Part shown: positions 1-10,518 of the stretch, piece after piece
Numbering within the stretch: position 1 is the stretch's first letter
Layout: each line of letters opens with the position of its first letter
NCBI GenBank assembly: GCA_023433275.1
Contig: JAEZDN010000038.1
Span: 1-25,113, forward strand
DNA length: 25,113 nt
Direction of reading: 5' to 3'
DNA from: Verrucomicrobiota bacterium
Lineage (GTDB): Bacteria > Verrucomicrobiota > Verrucomicrobiia > Opitutales > Opitutaceae
Made by a program: the position numbers and the translations under genes
Notes under the pieces: generated by a model
The model's input: only the letters and a program-made list of their open reading frames with translations
Databases searched by the model: none
Told to the model about the DNA's origin: nothing

Positions 1-15
1 GCACCGAACCGGTGC
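1..15. other. Short hairpin downstream of nirK
   Basis: GCACCG and CGGTGC flank a three-base AAC loop, giving a perfect six-base-pair hairpin 14 bases past the nirK stop codon. It could be part of a terminator, but the window edge cuts the context and no T-tract is visible on the nirK strand. Confidence 0.3.
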
Positions 16-28
16 GCCCGCGATCAAC

Positions 29-1540
29 TCATTGCGTGTCGCTCTTGACGCGACGAACATCATCCACGCTCGTGGGCTCGGCCTTGTTGCCCCAGCTGTT
101 GGTGACGTACGTCATCACGTCGGCGACCTGTTCGTCGGTGAGAGGCTGGGCCGGCATGGCGCTGTTGTAGGTGACGCCATTGACGGTGACCGGACCGGTC
201 AGGCCCTTGAGGATGACCCGGATCGCGCGGTCGCGATCGGCCATGAGGTAGTCCGAACCAGCGAGCGGCGGGAAGACATTGGCCATGCCCTTGCCGTCCG
301 GCAGGTGGCACGCGAAACAGCTCTGCATGTAGACCTGCTTGCCGCGCTCCATGCGCACTTCCTGCGTGAGGCCGGCGATGGCGGGGTTGGATTTGATCTC
401 GGCCTGGATCTTGGCCTTGAGTTCCGCCTCGCGGCGGGCGGACGCATCACCACCCGGGGCCTGCGAGCCGAAGTAAACGGCGTCGATCTCCTTGCCGGAA
501 TAGACCACGCGGTCCTCGGCGCCGTCGGCCTTGAGCATGCCGATCGTGCCCTTGTTGAAGGCGCGGCTGAGGGCGTGGTCGACGAGCACATAGGTGCCGG
601 GCGCATCGACCTTGAACTCGACGATGGTCGAGCCGCCCGCGGGGACCATGGTGGTTTGCACGTTCTCCTGCACGAACTTCGTGCCGCCCTCGGGCCAGAC
701 CTTGTCGAAAATCTCACCAATCACATGGAAGGAGGAAGAGAGGTTCGGGCCGCCGACGCCGAAGTAGAGGCGCACGGTCTCCCCGACCTTGGCGTCCAGG
801 GCCTTGTCGCCGACGAGGGAGCCGACGGCGCCGTTGAAGAGGACGTAGGTCGGGTGCTCGTCGATGGATTTCGCCATGTCGAACGTCTGGAGTCCCGTTT
901 CACCGAACCGGCCCTGGGTGTAGAAATCGCCCTGCATGACGTAGTATTCCTTGTCGACCGGCGGCATGCCCTCAGGGGGCTCGACGAGGATGAGGCCATA
1001 CATGCCGTTGCCGACGTGCATCGGCACCGGCGCTGTCGCGCAGTGATAAACATAGAGGCCGGGGTTGAGGGCCTTGAAGGTGAACTTGGAGCTGTGACCC
1101 GGGGCCGTGAAGGTGGACGACGCGCCGCCGCCCGGGCCGTTCACGGCATGCAGGTCGATATTGTGCGGCAGTTTCGAGGACGGGTGGTTGGCCAGCGTGA
1201 ACTCGACCACGTCACCGAGGCGGATGCGGATGAACGAGCCGGGGACGGTGCCGCCAAAGGTCCAGAAGGTGTAGTCGGCGCCGTCGGCGATCTTCATCAC
1301 GACCTCGCGCACCTCGAGGTTGACCACGACGCGCGCCGGGTGCTTGCGCTTGATGGCCGGCGGCACGAAGGGCGGCGAAGTCAGGATGGCCTGCTCGACC
1401 GGCATGGCCAGGACGTCAGGCGGAAGGACTACCGGCCCCTGGACGCCAGTCGGCCCTTCGGAAGAAAGAACGGGCGCGGCGAGTGCGAGGGCGAGGATAA
1501 CAGCGGGGATGGCGTGGAGGTTTTTCATAGCGAGCTTCAT
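29..1540 (-). CDS. nirK: Copper-containing nitrite reductase with C-terminal cytochrome c domain
   Basis: Periplasmic enzyme that reduces nitrite to nitric oxide in denitrification. The 503-residue protein has an N-terminal signal peptide, two cupredoxin domains (about 65-345) and a class I cytochrome c tail (about 395-485). Type 1 copper ligands are His126, Cys167, His175 and Met180. Type 2 ligands are His131, His166 and His322. The catalytic pair is Asp129 and His272. The heme site is C408-F-A-C411-H412, with Met462 as likely axial ligand. Tethered cytochrome domains of this kind are known from Ralstonia- and Pseudoalteromonas-type NirK, where they deliver electrons to the copper centre. 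All ligands are present, so it should be active. The start is uncertain: ATG 1540 gives the longest form, and ATG 1528 (Met5) still leaves a complete signal peptide. An FNR-type box lies upstream. A norB-type NO reductase is not in the window. Confidence 0.95.
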   Translation of the reverse strand: MKLAMKNLHAIPAVILALALAAPVLSSEGPTGVQGPVVLPPDVLAMPVEQAILTSPPFVPPAIKRKHPARVVVNLEVREVVMKIADGADYTFWTFGGTVPGSFIRIRLGDVVEFTLANHPSSKLPHNIDLHAVNGPGGGASSTFTAPGHSSKFTFKALNPGLYVYHCATAPVPMHVGNGMYGLILVEPPEGMPPVDKEYYVMQGDFYTQGRFGETGLQTFDMAKSIDEHPTYVLFNGAVGSLVGDKALDAKVGETVRLYFGVGGPNLSSSFHVIGEIFDKVWPEGGTKFVQENVQTTMVPAGGSTIVEFKVDAPGTYVLVDHALSRAFNKGTIGMLKADGAEDRVVYSGKEIDAVYFGSQAPGGDASARREAELKAKIQAEIKSNPAIAGLTQEVRMERGKQVYMQSCFACHLPDGKGMANVFPPLAGSDYLMADRDRAIRVILKGLTGPVTVNGVTYNSAMPAQPLTDEQVADVMTYVTNSWGNKAEPTSVDDVRRVKSDTQ

Positions 1541-1577
1541 TAGGGGGTTAAGTTACACGGGTTGCCGGCCGAGTGCC

Positions 1578-1591
1578 TTGATGTATATCAA
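1578..1591 (-). promoter_or_regulatory. FNR/NNR/DNR-type operator upstream of nirK
   Basis: TTGAT-GTAT-ATCAA is a perfect match to the Crp/Fnr-family half-sites TTGAT and ATCAA with a four-base spacer. Its centre is 44.5 bases before ATG 1540 and 56.5 before ATG 1528. If it acts at the usual class II position (-41.5), transcription would start near 1543, leaving almost no leader for the first ATG and about 15 bases for the second. The spacing suits activation by an oxygen- or NO-sensing FNR-family regulator, as is common for nirK. Which regulator binds cannot be told from the site. Confidence 0.75.
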
Positions 1592-1611
1592 TATATACCA
1601 ACTTCGAGTAT

Positions 1612-2385
1612 TCAAACCATCAGGTGTCCTGCGGAAGCGAACAGGACATAAAGCACGCCCAGCATCGCCTCCATCATGCCGACCCGCTTGGCCGGCCAAT
1701 CCGGCCGCGATGGACCGAGCAGCCAAGCCGCGCGGGCGAAAAGGATGAGGGCGCCCAGGGCTGCGCTCATCGGGACGAGGCCCGACCAACTGAGCGCCGA
1801 GACCGCAACCAGGGCCAGACCCGCGGCCTGCAGAGGGAGCCAGCTTCTCGCGGCCCCCTTCGCCACCCGCAGGAATGCGCGCACGACCAGGACGGTGGGG
1901 ACGCTGCGCGCCATGGCGAGCACCGCCACCGCCAGGGCGACGTGCAGGGACAGGCCGGCGAGCAGCGCCAACGCCGCGGGCATCAAGGCAAACGCGGCGC
2001 TCCCCGCGACCTCGGAGGCCGCCGCCCGGGATTCGCCCTGGGCATCGAACCAGAGAAAAGCCCCACCCCCGCAAGCGGCGGGCAGCAGCGGCCAGAGCGA
2101 TTTCCAGGAGCCGAGTGCCAGCGTTTCGGCGAGGCCGATGGCCCCCAGGGCCGCCAGGAGAACCAGCGCCCGCCGCGCGAGGCGCCGGCGCGGGGACGGA
2201 ATCGGGTCGAGTGCAGCCTTGAGCGGACGACGCGCAAAGAACCCGGCTAGCGCCGCGGTTGCGAGCGCCCCGCCCGCCCATGACGGCGCCACCAACAGCC
2301 CGAAGGCCAGTGGTTCGAGGGCCAACGACCAGGAACCATGTTCCTTCGGAAGAAACACCGTGCTCCGCGCTCGCTGCCCCGGCAT
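1612..2385 (-). CDS. YwiC-like integral membrane protein
   Basis: The protein begins with the family signature PKEHGSWSLALEPLAFG, followed by about seven or eight hydrophobic segments and a short polar tail, matching the YwiC-like family (about 240-260 residues). Its biochemical role is not established; in Bacillus the family member sits beside nitrate respiration genes (fnr, nar). Here it follows an FNR-type box and lies next to nirK, so a role in anaerobic nitrogen-oxide metabolism is plausible. I chose ATG 2385 (257 residues) over the longer ATG 2445 (277 residues). The shorter form puts the conserved motif about 13 residues in, has GGAG four bases upstream, and leaves a sensible leader behind a promoter predicted from the FNR box. 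The extra 20 residues of the long form look like non-coding sequence. Confidence 0.8.
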   Translation of the reverse strand: MPGQRARSTVFLPKEHGSWSLALEPLAFGLLVAPSWAGGALATAALAGFFARRPLKAALDPIPSPRRRLARRALVLLAALGAIGLAETLALGSWKSLWPLLPAACGGGAFLWFDAQGESRAAASEVAGSAAFALMPAALALLAGLSLHVALAVAVLAMARSVPTVLVVRAFLRVAKGAARSWLPLQAAGLALVAVSALSWSGLVPMSAALGALILFARAAWLLGPSRPDWPAKRVGMMEAMLGVLYVLFASAGHLMV

Positions 2386-2478
2386 GGCGCTCCGGGGCAC
2401 AATCCCTTCGCGCGCAGACGCTCCAAGTTGGGCGGTTGTGGACATGCCCGAGTATCGTCGAAACCGGCGGCGGGGGCC

Positions 2479-2492
2479 TTGACGCGCATCAA
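2479..2492 (-). promoter_or_regulatory. FNR/NNR-type operator upstream of the ywiC-like gene
   Basis: On the minus strand this reads TTGAT-GCGC-GTCAA, one mismatch from the symmetric TTGAT-N4-ATCAA box. Its centre is 40.5 bases before ATG 2445, so a class II promoter would start transcription about at that ATG. This favours ATG 2385 as the true start. The box also lies 126 bases upstream of the divergent small membrane protein gene and might affect it. Confidence 0.6.
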
Positions 2493-2611
2493 GCGCCGGC
2501 GCATCTCATCGTCGGAGCGCTACCGCAGGCGACCGGCCATGGGTGGGAAGGCCGCACCGTTATCCCAAGTTTCGGTTGGACAAAGTTGGGCCGGCTCCTT
2601 GTGTTGCGCGC

Positions 2612-2848
2612 ATGTCTTCGCCTGAGAAAAAGCCTCTCAATGTCGTCAGCCTGGTCATCGACCTCATTCTCACCGGCATCGCCTTTGCGATCTTCTACTC
2701 GCTGGTGGAAATCCATGTTCCGTCCAGCGACCCGAAGATGATCACGCTCTGGAGCGCGCTGACCGCAGGCTGCATGGCCGGCGTCTTCTGGATCGCCTGG
2801 AACATGCTGAAGGTCGTCTTCAAGTTCCAGCGCGCGTCGCGGAAGTAA
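2612..2848 (+). CDS. Small two-TM membrane protein of unknown function
   Basis: A 78-residue protein with a short charged N-terminus (MSSPEKKPLN), a first hydrophobic segment at about residues 10-31, a polar loop with PSSDPK, a second hydrophobic segment at about 43-66, and a basic tail (KFQRASRK). ATG 2612 is preferred to the upstream in-frame extension from 2543, which adds 23 residues of non-conserved character. I do not recognise the family. The gene is followed 23 bases later by a clear intrinsic terminator, which supports it as a real transcription unit. It stands alone and is divergent from the ywiC-like gene. Confidence 0.7.
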   Translation: MSSPEKKPLNVVSLVIDLILTGIAFAIFYSLVEIHVPSSDPKMITLWSALTAGCMAGVFWIAWNMLKVVFKFQRASRK

Positions 2849-2871
2849 GGCGGAATCCAGTTCGAATTTTC

Positions 2872-2902
2872 AAGGCCCGGTCTCGACCGGGCCTTTCGCT
2901 TT
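2872..2902 (+). terminator. Rho-independent terminator
   Basis: A perfect ten-base-pair stem (AAGGCCCGGT / ACCGGGCCTT) closes a CTCG loop and is followed by a T-rich TCGCTTT tail. It ends the small membrane protein gene. Confidence 0.85.
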
Positions 2903-2934
2903 GGTTCGTTCCAGCTTCTTCCCGCTTGGTTGCG

Positions 2935-3013
2935 TGCAGGAGCCTGCTGGCAGGCGATTCATCGATTGGCCACTCGGTGGGCGCGCGTCATCGCCTCCCA
3001 GCAGGCTCCTGCA
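2935..3013. repeat. Paired inverted REP-like elements (BIME-like)
   Basis: Two 23-base arms (2935-2957 and 2991-3013) are reverse complements with a single mismatch, separated by 33 bases. Each arm, read inward, carries a GGAG tetranucleotide followed by a short palindrome (CCTGC-TG-GCAGG in the left arm). A GGAG or GTAG foot plus palindrome is the layout of REP sequences mobilised by RAYT transposases. The pair sits between the convergent ends of the small membrane protein gene and tatC, a typical REP location. Confidence 0.7.
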
Positions 3014-3098
3014 AAACCGCGCCCCTCATCCGGCTTGCGCCCCGCGATGCACGACCTGCGATCGGTGAAACCGCAAATCGTCCCTCTTAAATCAAGAA

Positions 3099-3899
3099 TC
3101 ACGACTCCTTGCCCGACCGCCTTCCAATGAAGGCCGACACCCAGATCGACAATTCATACAACACGATCAGTGGAATCGCGAAAAGACACTGGTTGAGCGG
3201 ATCGGGCGTCGGGGTGACGATCGCGGCAATCACGAACATCACGATGACGGCGTGCCGGCGATAGCGGCGCAACGTCGCGACCTCGATCAGGCCCATGTAC
3301 ACCGCCAGCACGACGAGAAGAGGAAACTCGAAGGCCGCGCCCATGCCGAGCGTCATCCACATCAGCAGACTGTAGTATTTGTCCGCCGTCCAAAGCACCG
3401 TGAAGCCCAGGTGCTCGTTGAGCTCGAACGCGACCCGAATCGTGCTGGGCGTGAGGAGGAAATACCCAAATGCCGCGCCACAGAGGAACAGCACCAGGGC
3501 CGACAAACCGGTCGGCACGATGACCCTCATTTCCTTTTGCGTGAGGGCCGGCGCGATGAACTGGCCGACGAAAAACAGCCAGAACGGCATCGAGAGCAAT
3601 ACGCCGCCGAGCATGCAGACATTGATGATCACCGAAAACACGCCCATCGGCGTGTTGGTCACGAGGTCGGTCTTCAGCTTGGGATACTCCTCCTGGACCG
3701 CCGCAAGGGGGCCGTTGAGGATCTCCGAGGCGGCTTCGAGATTGTACGCGATCACCGCGACCAGAATCGCGAAAACCACGGCACATTTGATCAGCGTGCC
3801 CCGCAGCTCCTCCAAATGCCCAAGGAAACCCATGGGCTTCCCCCCGGCCACCGCCGGGGCGCTCTCATCGTATTCATCCACTGGAGGTTGCTCGCTCAA
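3099..3899 (-). CDS. tatC: Sec-independent protein translocase subunit TatC
   Basis: Core membrane subunit of the twin-arginine translocase; it recognises RR signal peptides and exports folded, often cofactor-bearing proteins. The 266-residue protein has a polar N-terminus with the family motif FLGHLEELR at about 25-33, six predicted membrane segments, the FEFPLL motif at about 188-193 and the TPTPDPLNQ motif before the last two segments. Length and motifs are normal for TatC. The start is TTG at 3899, supported by GAGGT six bases upstream. No tatA/tatB is adjacent, so the partner subunits must be encoded elsewhere. Likely clients are not identifiable here; NirK itself carries an ordinary Sec-type signal without twin arginines. 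Confidence 0.95.
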   Translation of the reverse strand: MSEQPPVDEYDESAPAVAGGKPMGFLGHLEELRGTLIKCAVVFAILVAVIAYNLEAASEILNGPLAAVQEEYPKLKTDLVTNTPMGVFSVIINVCMLGGVLLSMPFWLFFVGQFIAPALTQKEMRVIVPTGLSALVLFLCGAAFGYFLLTPSTIRVAFELNEHLGFTVLWTADKYYSLLMWMTLGMGAAFEFPLLVVLAVYMGLIEVATLRRYRRHAVIVMFVIAAIVTPTPDPLNQCLFAIPLIVLYELSIWVSAFIGRRSGKES

Positions 3900-3905
3900 G
3901 GAACG

Positions 3906-3910
3906 ACCTC
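3906..3910 (-). promoter_or_regulatory. Ribosome binding site deciding the TTG start of tatC
   Basis: GAGGT on the minus strand lies six bases before TTG 3899. It is one of the few clear Shine-Dalgarno sequences in the window and decides for the non-ATG start. Confidence 0.6.
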
Positions 3911-4172
3911 ACAAACACCTTTCCCGCCGCCTCGCAACTCCCGTGTTGGGCTTTTCATCACCGACCGCGAAACCGTGAATCCCGCGCCCCCGGTCCCGAC
4001 ACCCAGCCAGTCACCGCCGAAGCCCACGCACCCGCCGTTCGCGGCCCCCGGCGTCGCCTGGTCTAAAAGGTGACCGTTAAATCCGCGCTCCCAGCCCGGT
4101 CCTGACCCGCCGAATGGGTTGACACTCCCCCGGCGGGCGGCTCGCATGACCGCTCCCCATTCTTTCATAACC
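3911..4172. other. Intergenic region between divergent tatC and ppdK
   Basis: About 260 bases must contain both divergent promoters. I see no convincing -35/-10 pair, operator or hairpin. The reading frame of ppdK stays open upstream to 4119, but nothing in it looks conserved. Confidence 0.4.
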
Positions 4173-6956
<2,784 letters not shown>

Positions 6957-6972
6957 GCCGTCCTCAAATAGG

Positions 6973-6990
6973 GGAGGGGCTTCACGCCCC
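6973..6990 (+). repeat. REP-like GGAG-headed palindrome after ppdK
   Basis: GGAG is followed by GGGC, a TTCAC loop and GCCC. It has the same layout as the other REP-like elements in the window but a shorter stem. It may simply be an accessory hairpin before the terminator. Confidence 0.35.
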
Positions 6991-7000
6991 GACTTCTCTC

Positions 7001-7028
7001 AGCCCCGGTCGCAAGACCGGGGCTTTTT
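7001..7028 (+). terminator. Rho-independent terminator of ppdK
   Basis: A perfect ten-base-pair stem (AGCCCCGGTC / GACCGGGGCT) with a GCAA tetraloop runs straight into five Ts. Confidence 0.92.
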
Positions 7029-7223
7029 CATGCCGGGCGCGTCGGCCACGCCGCAATCCCAAGTACGCGTTCCTCCCCCCGCGAAATAATCGCAGGTGCC
7101 GACGTGACATCCAGGCAGAACACATGCGCGCCGTCCTCCCCAATAACTCATAACCATTAACCCGTTTCACTCATCCCCGCATTGCAGGCTTGAGCGAGAC
7201 TCACTCTAAAGCAGGCTGCCCTC

Positions 7224-7988
7224 GTGGTCTCGTTCCGCTCGATCTTCCTGCTCGCCCTCCTGCTCCCGCTTTCCCTCGCGGCGCAGACCGTGCTCCTGCT
7301 TTCGACCGGCAACAGCACGATCGACACCCAGACCAAGGGCACGATCGAAGCCGCCGGTGCCACCGTGGTGATCGGCAACCCCTATCATTCATTCACCGAC
7401 ACCGAACTGGCGGGCATCGACGTCGTCCTCCTTTTTCCCAACTACAATTGGGGATCCGGCGACATGTCGCTGGCCGCGCAAACCGCCTTGCTCGACTTCG
7501 TGAGCGCGGGCGGCGGGCTCGTCACCAGCGAATGGACCAATTGGAAAGTGGGCGCCGGCCAATTCCAAACCCTCAAGGCGGTCCTGCCGGTCGTCGCCAC
7601 CACCCAATACACCGGCGGCTCGGCCATCACCTATACGTCCGTCACGCCCGACGACACCCTCAACCAAGGGCTGCCCTCCGCGCTCACCTTCACCGCCGAC
7701 AACTTCGCCGGCGTCGAATCCTTCTTCACCGCCAAGTCCGGCGCCACGGTCTTCTTCTCCAGCTCCGGCGGCGCGGGCGGAGCCGGCCTCGTGGGCTGGG
7801 ACTACGGCGACGGCCGCGTGCTCCAGTTTTCCACCACCGTCGGCCCCGCGAGCCTGGGCCACCCGAACTTCTCCCTGCTCGTCCAGAACTCCGTGCAATG
7901 GGCCGCGGTGCCCGAACCGTCCACTACCCTCTTGGTCGCCGCTGGCCTCGCCCTGCTGGTCTGGCAATCCGCCCGCCGCCGCCGTTGA
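7224..7988 (+). CDS. PEP-CTERM sorted exported protein, function unknown
   Basis: A 254-residue exported protein. The GTG start at 7224 gives a clean signal peptide (residues 1-20, ending LSLAAQ). The C-terminus has a PEP-CTERM tripartite signal: VPEPSTT, a hydrophobic helix and a terminal RRRR. Such tails are recognised by an exosortase/archaeosortase system and usually mark surface or extracellular-matrix proteins. The middle part begins with alternating hydrophobic strands (TVLLLSTGN, DVVLLFPNYNWGS) and glycine-rich turns, which resembles the glutamine-amidotransferase-like/flavodoxin-like fold used by several surface proteins, but no catalytic triad is evident. The exosortase is not in this window. 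A weak promoter could lie at 7182-7210 (TTGCAG, 17 bases, TCTAAA). Confidence 0.85.
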   Translation: MVSFRSIFLLALLLPLSLAAQTVLLLSTGNSTIDTQTKGTIEAAGATVVIGNPYHSFTDTELAGIDVVLLFPNYNWGSGDMSLAAQTALLDFVSAGGGLVTSEWTNWKVGAGQFQTLKAVLPVVATTQYTGGSAITYTSVTPDDTLNQGLPSALTFTADNFAGVESFFTAKSGATVFFSSSGGAGGAGLVGWDYGDGRVLQFSTTVGPASLGHPNFSLLVQNSVQWAAVPEPSTTLLVAAGLALLVWQSARRRR

Positions 7989-7994
7989 GCGTAC

Positions 7995-8041
7995 CCCACC
8001 CTCGTCCCCGAGGGGGTTGACCGCTGGGTAATCGAGGTGGG
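7995..8041. other. Imperfect hairpin after the PEP-CTERM gene
   Basis: CCCACCCTCG (7995-8004) pairs with CGAGGTGGG (8033-8041) with one bulge and encloses a second small CCCC-GA-GGGG stem. No T-tract follows, so it is only a possible terminator of the gene that ends at 7988. Confidence 0.35.
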
Positions 8042-8166
8042 CTCCTCTCCGGATTCTAACCCACCCGCGTCAGGGCCGTTCCTCCTTCCTGTCAGAAGCT
8101 GAGGAGAATGAACGCCCGCCCGCGGTCTGATTGACGGCGCTGCCCGCCCTGTTGGCGCGCCACTGC

Positions 8167-9432
8167 ATGCTTCTCTATTTCCTCATCGGTGTCGCCGTCG
8201 GCATCGTGCTGTTCGTCGTCGGCGCCAACTTTGTGCGCGGCGAGAAATCCGTCCGGCACGCTGTCGACTCGCCCTACGGCGTCGACGATCCCCAATTCGC
8301 CCGCTCGATGGGTTCCCTGCTCGGCCCCCCGCTCCTCCCGGGCGCCCACCTCACCGAGCTCCTCAATGGCGATGCCATCTTTCCCGCCATGCTCGGCGCC
8401 ATCCGCGCCGCCCGGCAAACCATCACGCTCGAGACCTTCATCTACTGGTCGGGCCACATCGGGCAGGAATTTGCCGACACGCTTTCCGCCCGCGCCCGCG
8501 CCGGCGTGCGCGTGTTCATCCTGCTCGACTGGGCCGGTTCGATCAAGATGAAGCCCGAACTGCTCGCGCAGCTGCGCAACGCCGGTTGCCAGGTCGAGCG
8601 CTACCACGCGCCCCGCCTCCGCCACATTCCCCGCTTCAACAACCGCACCCACCGCAAACTCCTCATCGTCGACGGCCGCATCGGCTTCACCGGCGGCGTC
8701 GGCATCGGCGACCAGTGGACCGGCCACGCCGAGGATCCGGAACACTGGCGCGACAACCATTTCCGCGTCGAAGGCCCGGTCGTCGCGCAAATGCAGGCCG
8801 TGTTCATGGTCAACTGGACCAAGGCCCGCGGCACCGTCGAGCACACGCGCGAGTTCTTTCCTCCCTTGGAGCCCGCCGGCCCCGCGTCGGCCCAGATGTT
8901 CCACAGCTCGCCCAACGAGGGCTGCGAGAACATCCGCATCATGTACCTGCTCTCGATCGCCTGCGCCCGCCGGAGCATCCTCCTCGCCCAGTCGTACTTC
9001 GTGCCCGACAAGCTCGTCGTGGCCAAGCTCGTGGACGCGGCCCGACGCGGCGTGCGCATCGAGATCCTGCTGCCCGGGCCGCGCACCGACACCCCGCACG
9101 TCCGGCGCGCCAGCCGCTGCCGCTGGGGCCCGCTCCTCGAGGCCGGCATCAAGTTGTGGGAATACCAACCCACCAACCTCCACGCGAAGATCATGATCGT
9201 GGACGGCCTCTGGACTTCCGTGGGCTCCACCAATTTCGATCACCGCTCCTTCCGGCTCAACGACGAGGCCAACCTCAACGTCCTCGACACCGCCTTCGCC
9301 GCCCAACTGACCCGCACCTGGGAAAACGACCGCCGCCGCTGCCGCGAGATCACGCTCGATGAATGGCGCAACCGCTCCTGGTGGACCCGGGCCGGCGACC
9401 GATTCTGGGCCATCTTCCGCCACCAGATGTAA
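8167..9432 (+). CDS. Phospholipase D family protein, cardiolipin synthase-like
   Basis: Likely joins two phosphatidylglycerol molecules into cardiolipin, or performs a related transphosphatidylation at the inner membrane. The 421-residue protein has one N-terminal membrane anchor (about residues 4-22) and two HKD motifs: THRKLLIVD in the first half and LHAKIMIVD in the second, each followed by a glycine-rich stretch (GFTGGVGIGD; SVGSTNFDHRSF). Two complete HKD motifs and a FIYWSG segment fit bacterial Cls/ClsB-type enzymes. ATG 8167 is preferred; an in-frame TTG at 8131 would add 12 residues ahead of the membrane anchor without a ribosome binding site. The gene looks monocistronic. A general phospholipase D or phosphatidyltransferase with another substrate cannot be excluded. 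Confidence 0.88.
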   Translation: MLLYFLIGVAVGIVLFVVGANFVRGEKSVRHAVDSPYGVDDPQFARSMGSLLGPPLLPGAHLTELLNGDAIFPAMLGAIRAARQTITLETFIYWSGHIGQEFADTLSARARAGVRVFILLDWAGSIKMKPELLAQLRNAGCQVERYHAPRLRHIPRFNNRTHRKLLIVDGRIGFTGGVGIGDQWTGHAEDPEHWRDNHFRVEGPVVAQMQAVFMVNWTKARGTVEHTREFFPPLEPAGPASAQMFHSSPNEGCENIRIMYLLSIACARRSILLAQSYFVPDKLVVAKLVDAARRGVRIEILLPGPRTDTPHVRRASRCRWGPLLEAGIKLWEYQPTNLHAKIMIVDGLWTSVGSTNFDHRSFRLNDEANLNVLDTAFAAQLTRTWENDRRRCREITLDEWRNRSWWTRAGDRFWAIFRHQM

Positions 9433-9479
9433 GCGACGCTGGTGCCACGGCGACCGCCCTTGGTTTGCTTTCCTGGCAG

Positions 9480-9501
9480 GGTTCGTCGTCGCCGACGAAC
9501 C
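9480..9501 (+). other. Stable hairpin between the PLD-like and TlpA-like genes
   Basis: GGTTCGTCG and CGACGAACC flank a TCGC loop (nine perfect base pairs). It lies 47 bases after the PLD-family gene and lacks a T-tract, so it may aid termination or mRNA stability rather than act as a classical terminator. Confidence 0.45.
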
Positions 9502-9590
9502 GCTGTCTCGCCGCCGTGCCGCGCGACCTCCGGCCCGAATAATTTTGCGGCGCCGGCGATCGCGGGTTCACTCGCGGAAACCTCCTTCCC

Positions 9591-10502
9591 ATGAAACTTC
9601 GCCTCCTGTCCGCCGCGCTCCTCGCCGCCCTTGCCCTCTTCTCCCCGGCCTCCGCCCAGGAAGCCCCGCCCAGCCCGGCTGCCACGGAACTCCAGGCCCT
9701 GGTCGAGAAGATTACCACGAAACTCCGCTCCGGCAACGCCACGCCGGACTCGTTCGCGGCGGAGATCGCGGCCTTCGAAGCCCTGCGCGCGAAATATCGC
9801 GACAAGAACGAGGACAACGCGCACCTCGCCTTCATGGAAGCCACCTTCCACCTGCAAGTGCTGGAAAACGAGGACCGCGCGCGCGAACTCCTGAAAGCCG
9901 TGCAAACCGACTTCCCCGGCACCAAGGCCGCCGCCGCCGTGGAACGCACGCTCGCCCAGATCGAGCGCGCCGCGAAGGCCAGGGCCGCGCACGCCGCGCT
10001 CATCGGCCAGCCCGCGCCGGCGCTCACGTTCAAATGGGCCTCGCAGGACAAACTCAAGAGCCTCGCCGATCTCAAGGGGCGCGTCGTCGTCCTGGACTTC
10101 TGGGCCACGTGGTGCGGCCCGTGCATCTCCTCCTTCCCGCAAATTCGCGAGCACGTGACCCACTTCAAGAATTCACCCGTCACGTTCCTCGGTGTCACCA
10201 GCATCCAGGGTTCCGTTTCCAACATGGGCCCACGCATCGACACGAAGGGTGACGAGGCGAAGGAGATGGCCCTCATGCCCGAATTCATGAAGAGGCACGA
10301 GATGACTTGGGACGTCGCCTTCAGCGACCAGCCTGTGTTCAACCCCGACTATGGCATCCAGGGCATCCCGTACGTGGCGATCATCGCCCCCGACGGCACC
10401 GTCCGCCACACCGGCCTCCACCCCGGCAATCCCGGCGCGGACATCACCGGAAAGATCGAGGCGCTCCTGAAGGAGTTCAACCTCGCCTCCCCCGGCGCCT
10501 AA
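9591..10502 (+). CDS. TlpA-like periplasmic thioredoxin-fold protein
   Basis: An exported thiol-disulfide protein. The 303-residue product has a signal peptide (1-22, ending SPASAQ), an alpha-helical region at about 30-135 that resembles a short TPR-like or coiled spacer, and a C-terminal AlkC/TlpA-type redoxin domain from about 140. The redox site is W174-C175-G-P-C178 and the cis-proline loop is GIPYVAII. TlpA/ResA-like proteins usually keep cysteines reduced in the periplasm, for example in cytochrome c maturation, but no partner gene is adjacent to confirm this. Start ATG 9591 has no clear Shine-Dalgarno. The gene converges on the antiporter gene across a REP-like cluster. Confidence 0.9.
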   Translation: MKLRLLSAALLAALALFSPASAQEAPPSPAATELQALVEKITTKLRSGNATPDSFAAEIAAFEALRAKYRDKNEDNAHLAFMEATFHLQVLENEDRARELLKAVQTDFPGTKAAAAVERTLAQIERAAKARAAHAALIGQPAPALTFKWASQDKLKSLADLKGRVVVLDFWATWCGPCISSFPQIREHVTHFKNSPVTFLGVTSIQGSVSNMGPRIDTKGDEAKEMALMPEFMKRHEMTWDVAFSDQPVFNPDYGIQGIPYVAIIAPDGTVRHTGLHPGNPGADITGKIEALLKEFNLASPGA

Positions 10503-10518
10503 GTCCTCGCACCATTTT

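Noticed and set aside
32..1543. Long open frame on the plus strand across nirK
   Set aside because: Mirror of the nirK codon pattern in GC-rich DNA; the product is low-complexity (Val/Gly/Asp/Arg) with no recognisable domain, while the minus strand encodes complete NirK motifs.
8108..8134. Small ORF ahead of the PLD-family gene (ATGAACGCC...)
   Set aside because: Only eight codons before a stop, out of frame with the enzyme and without sign of a regulatory leader peptide.
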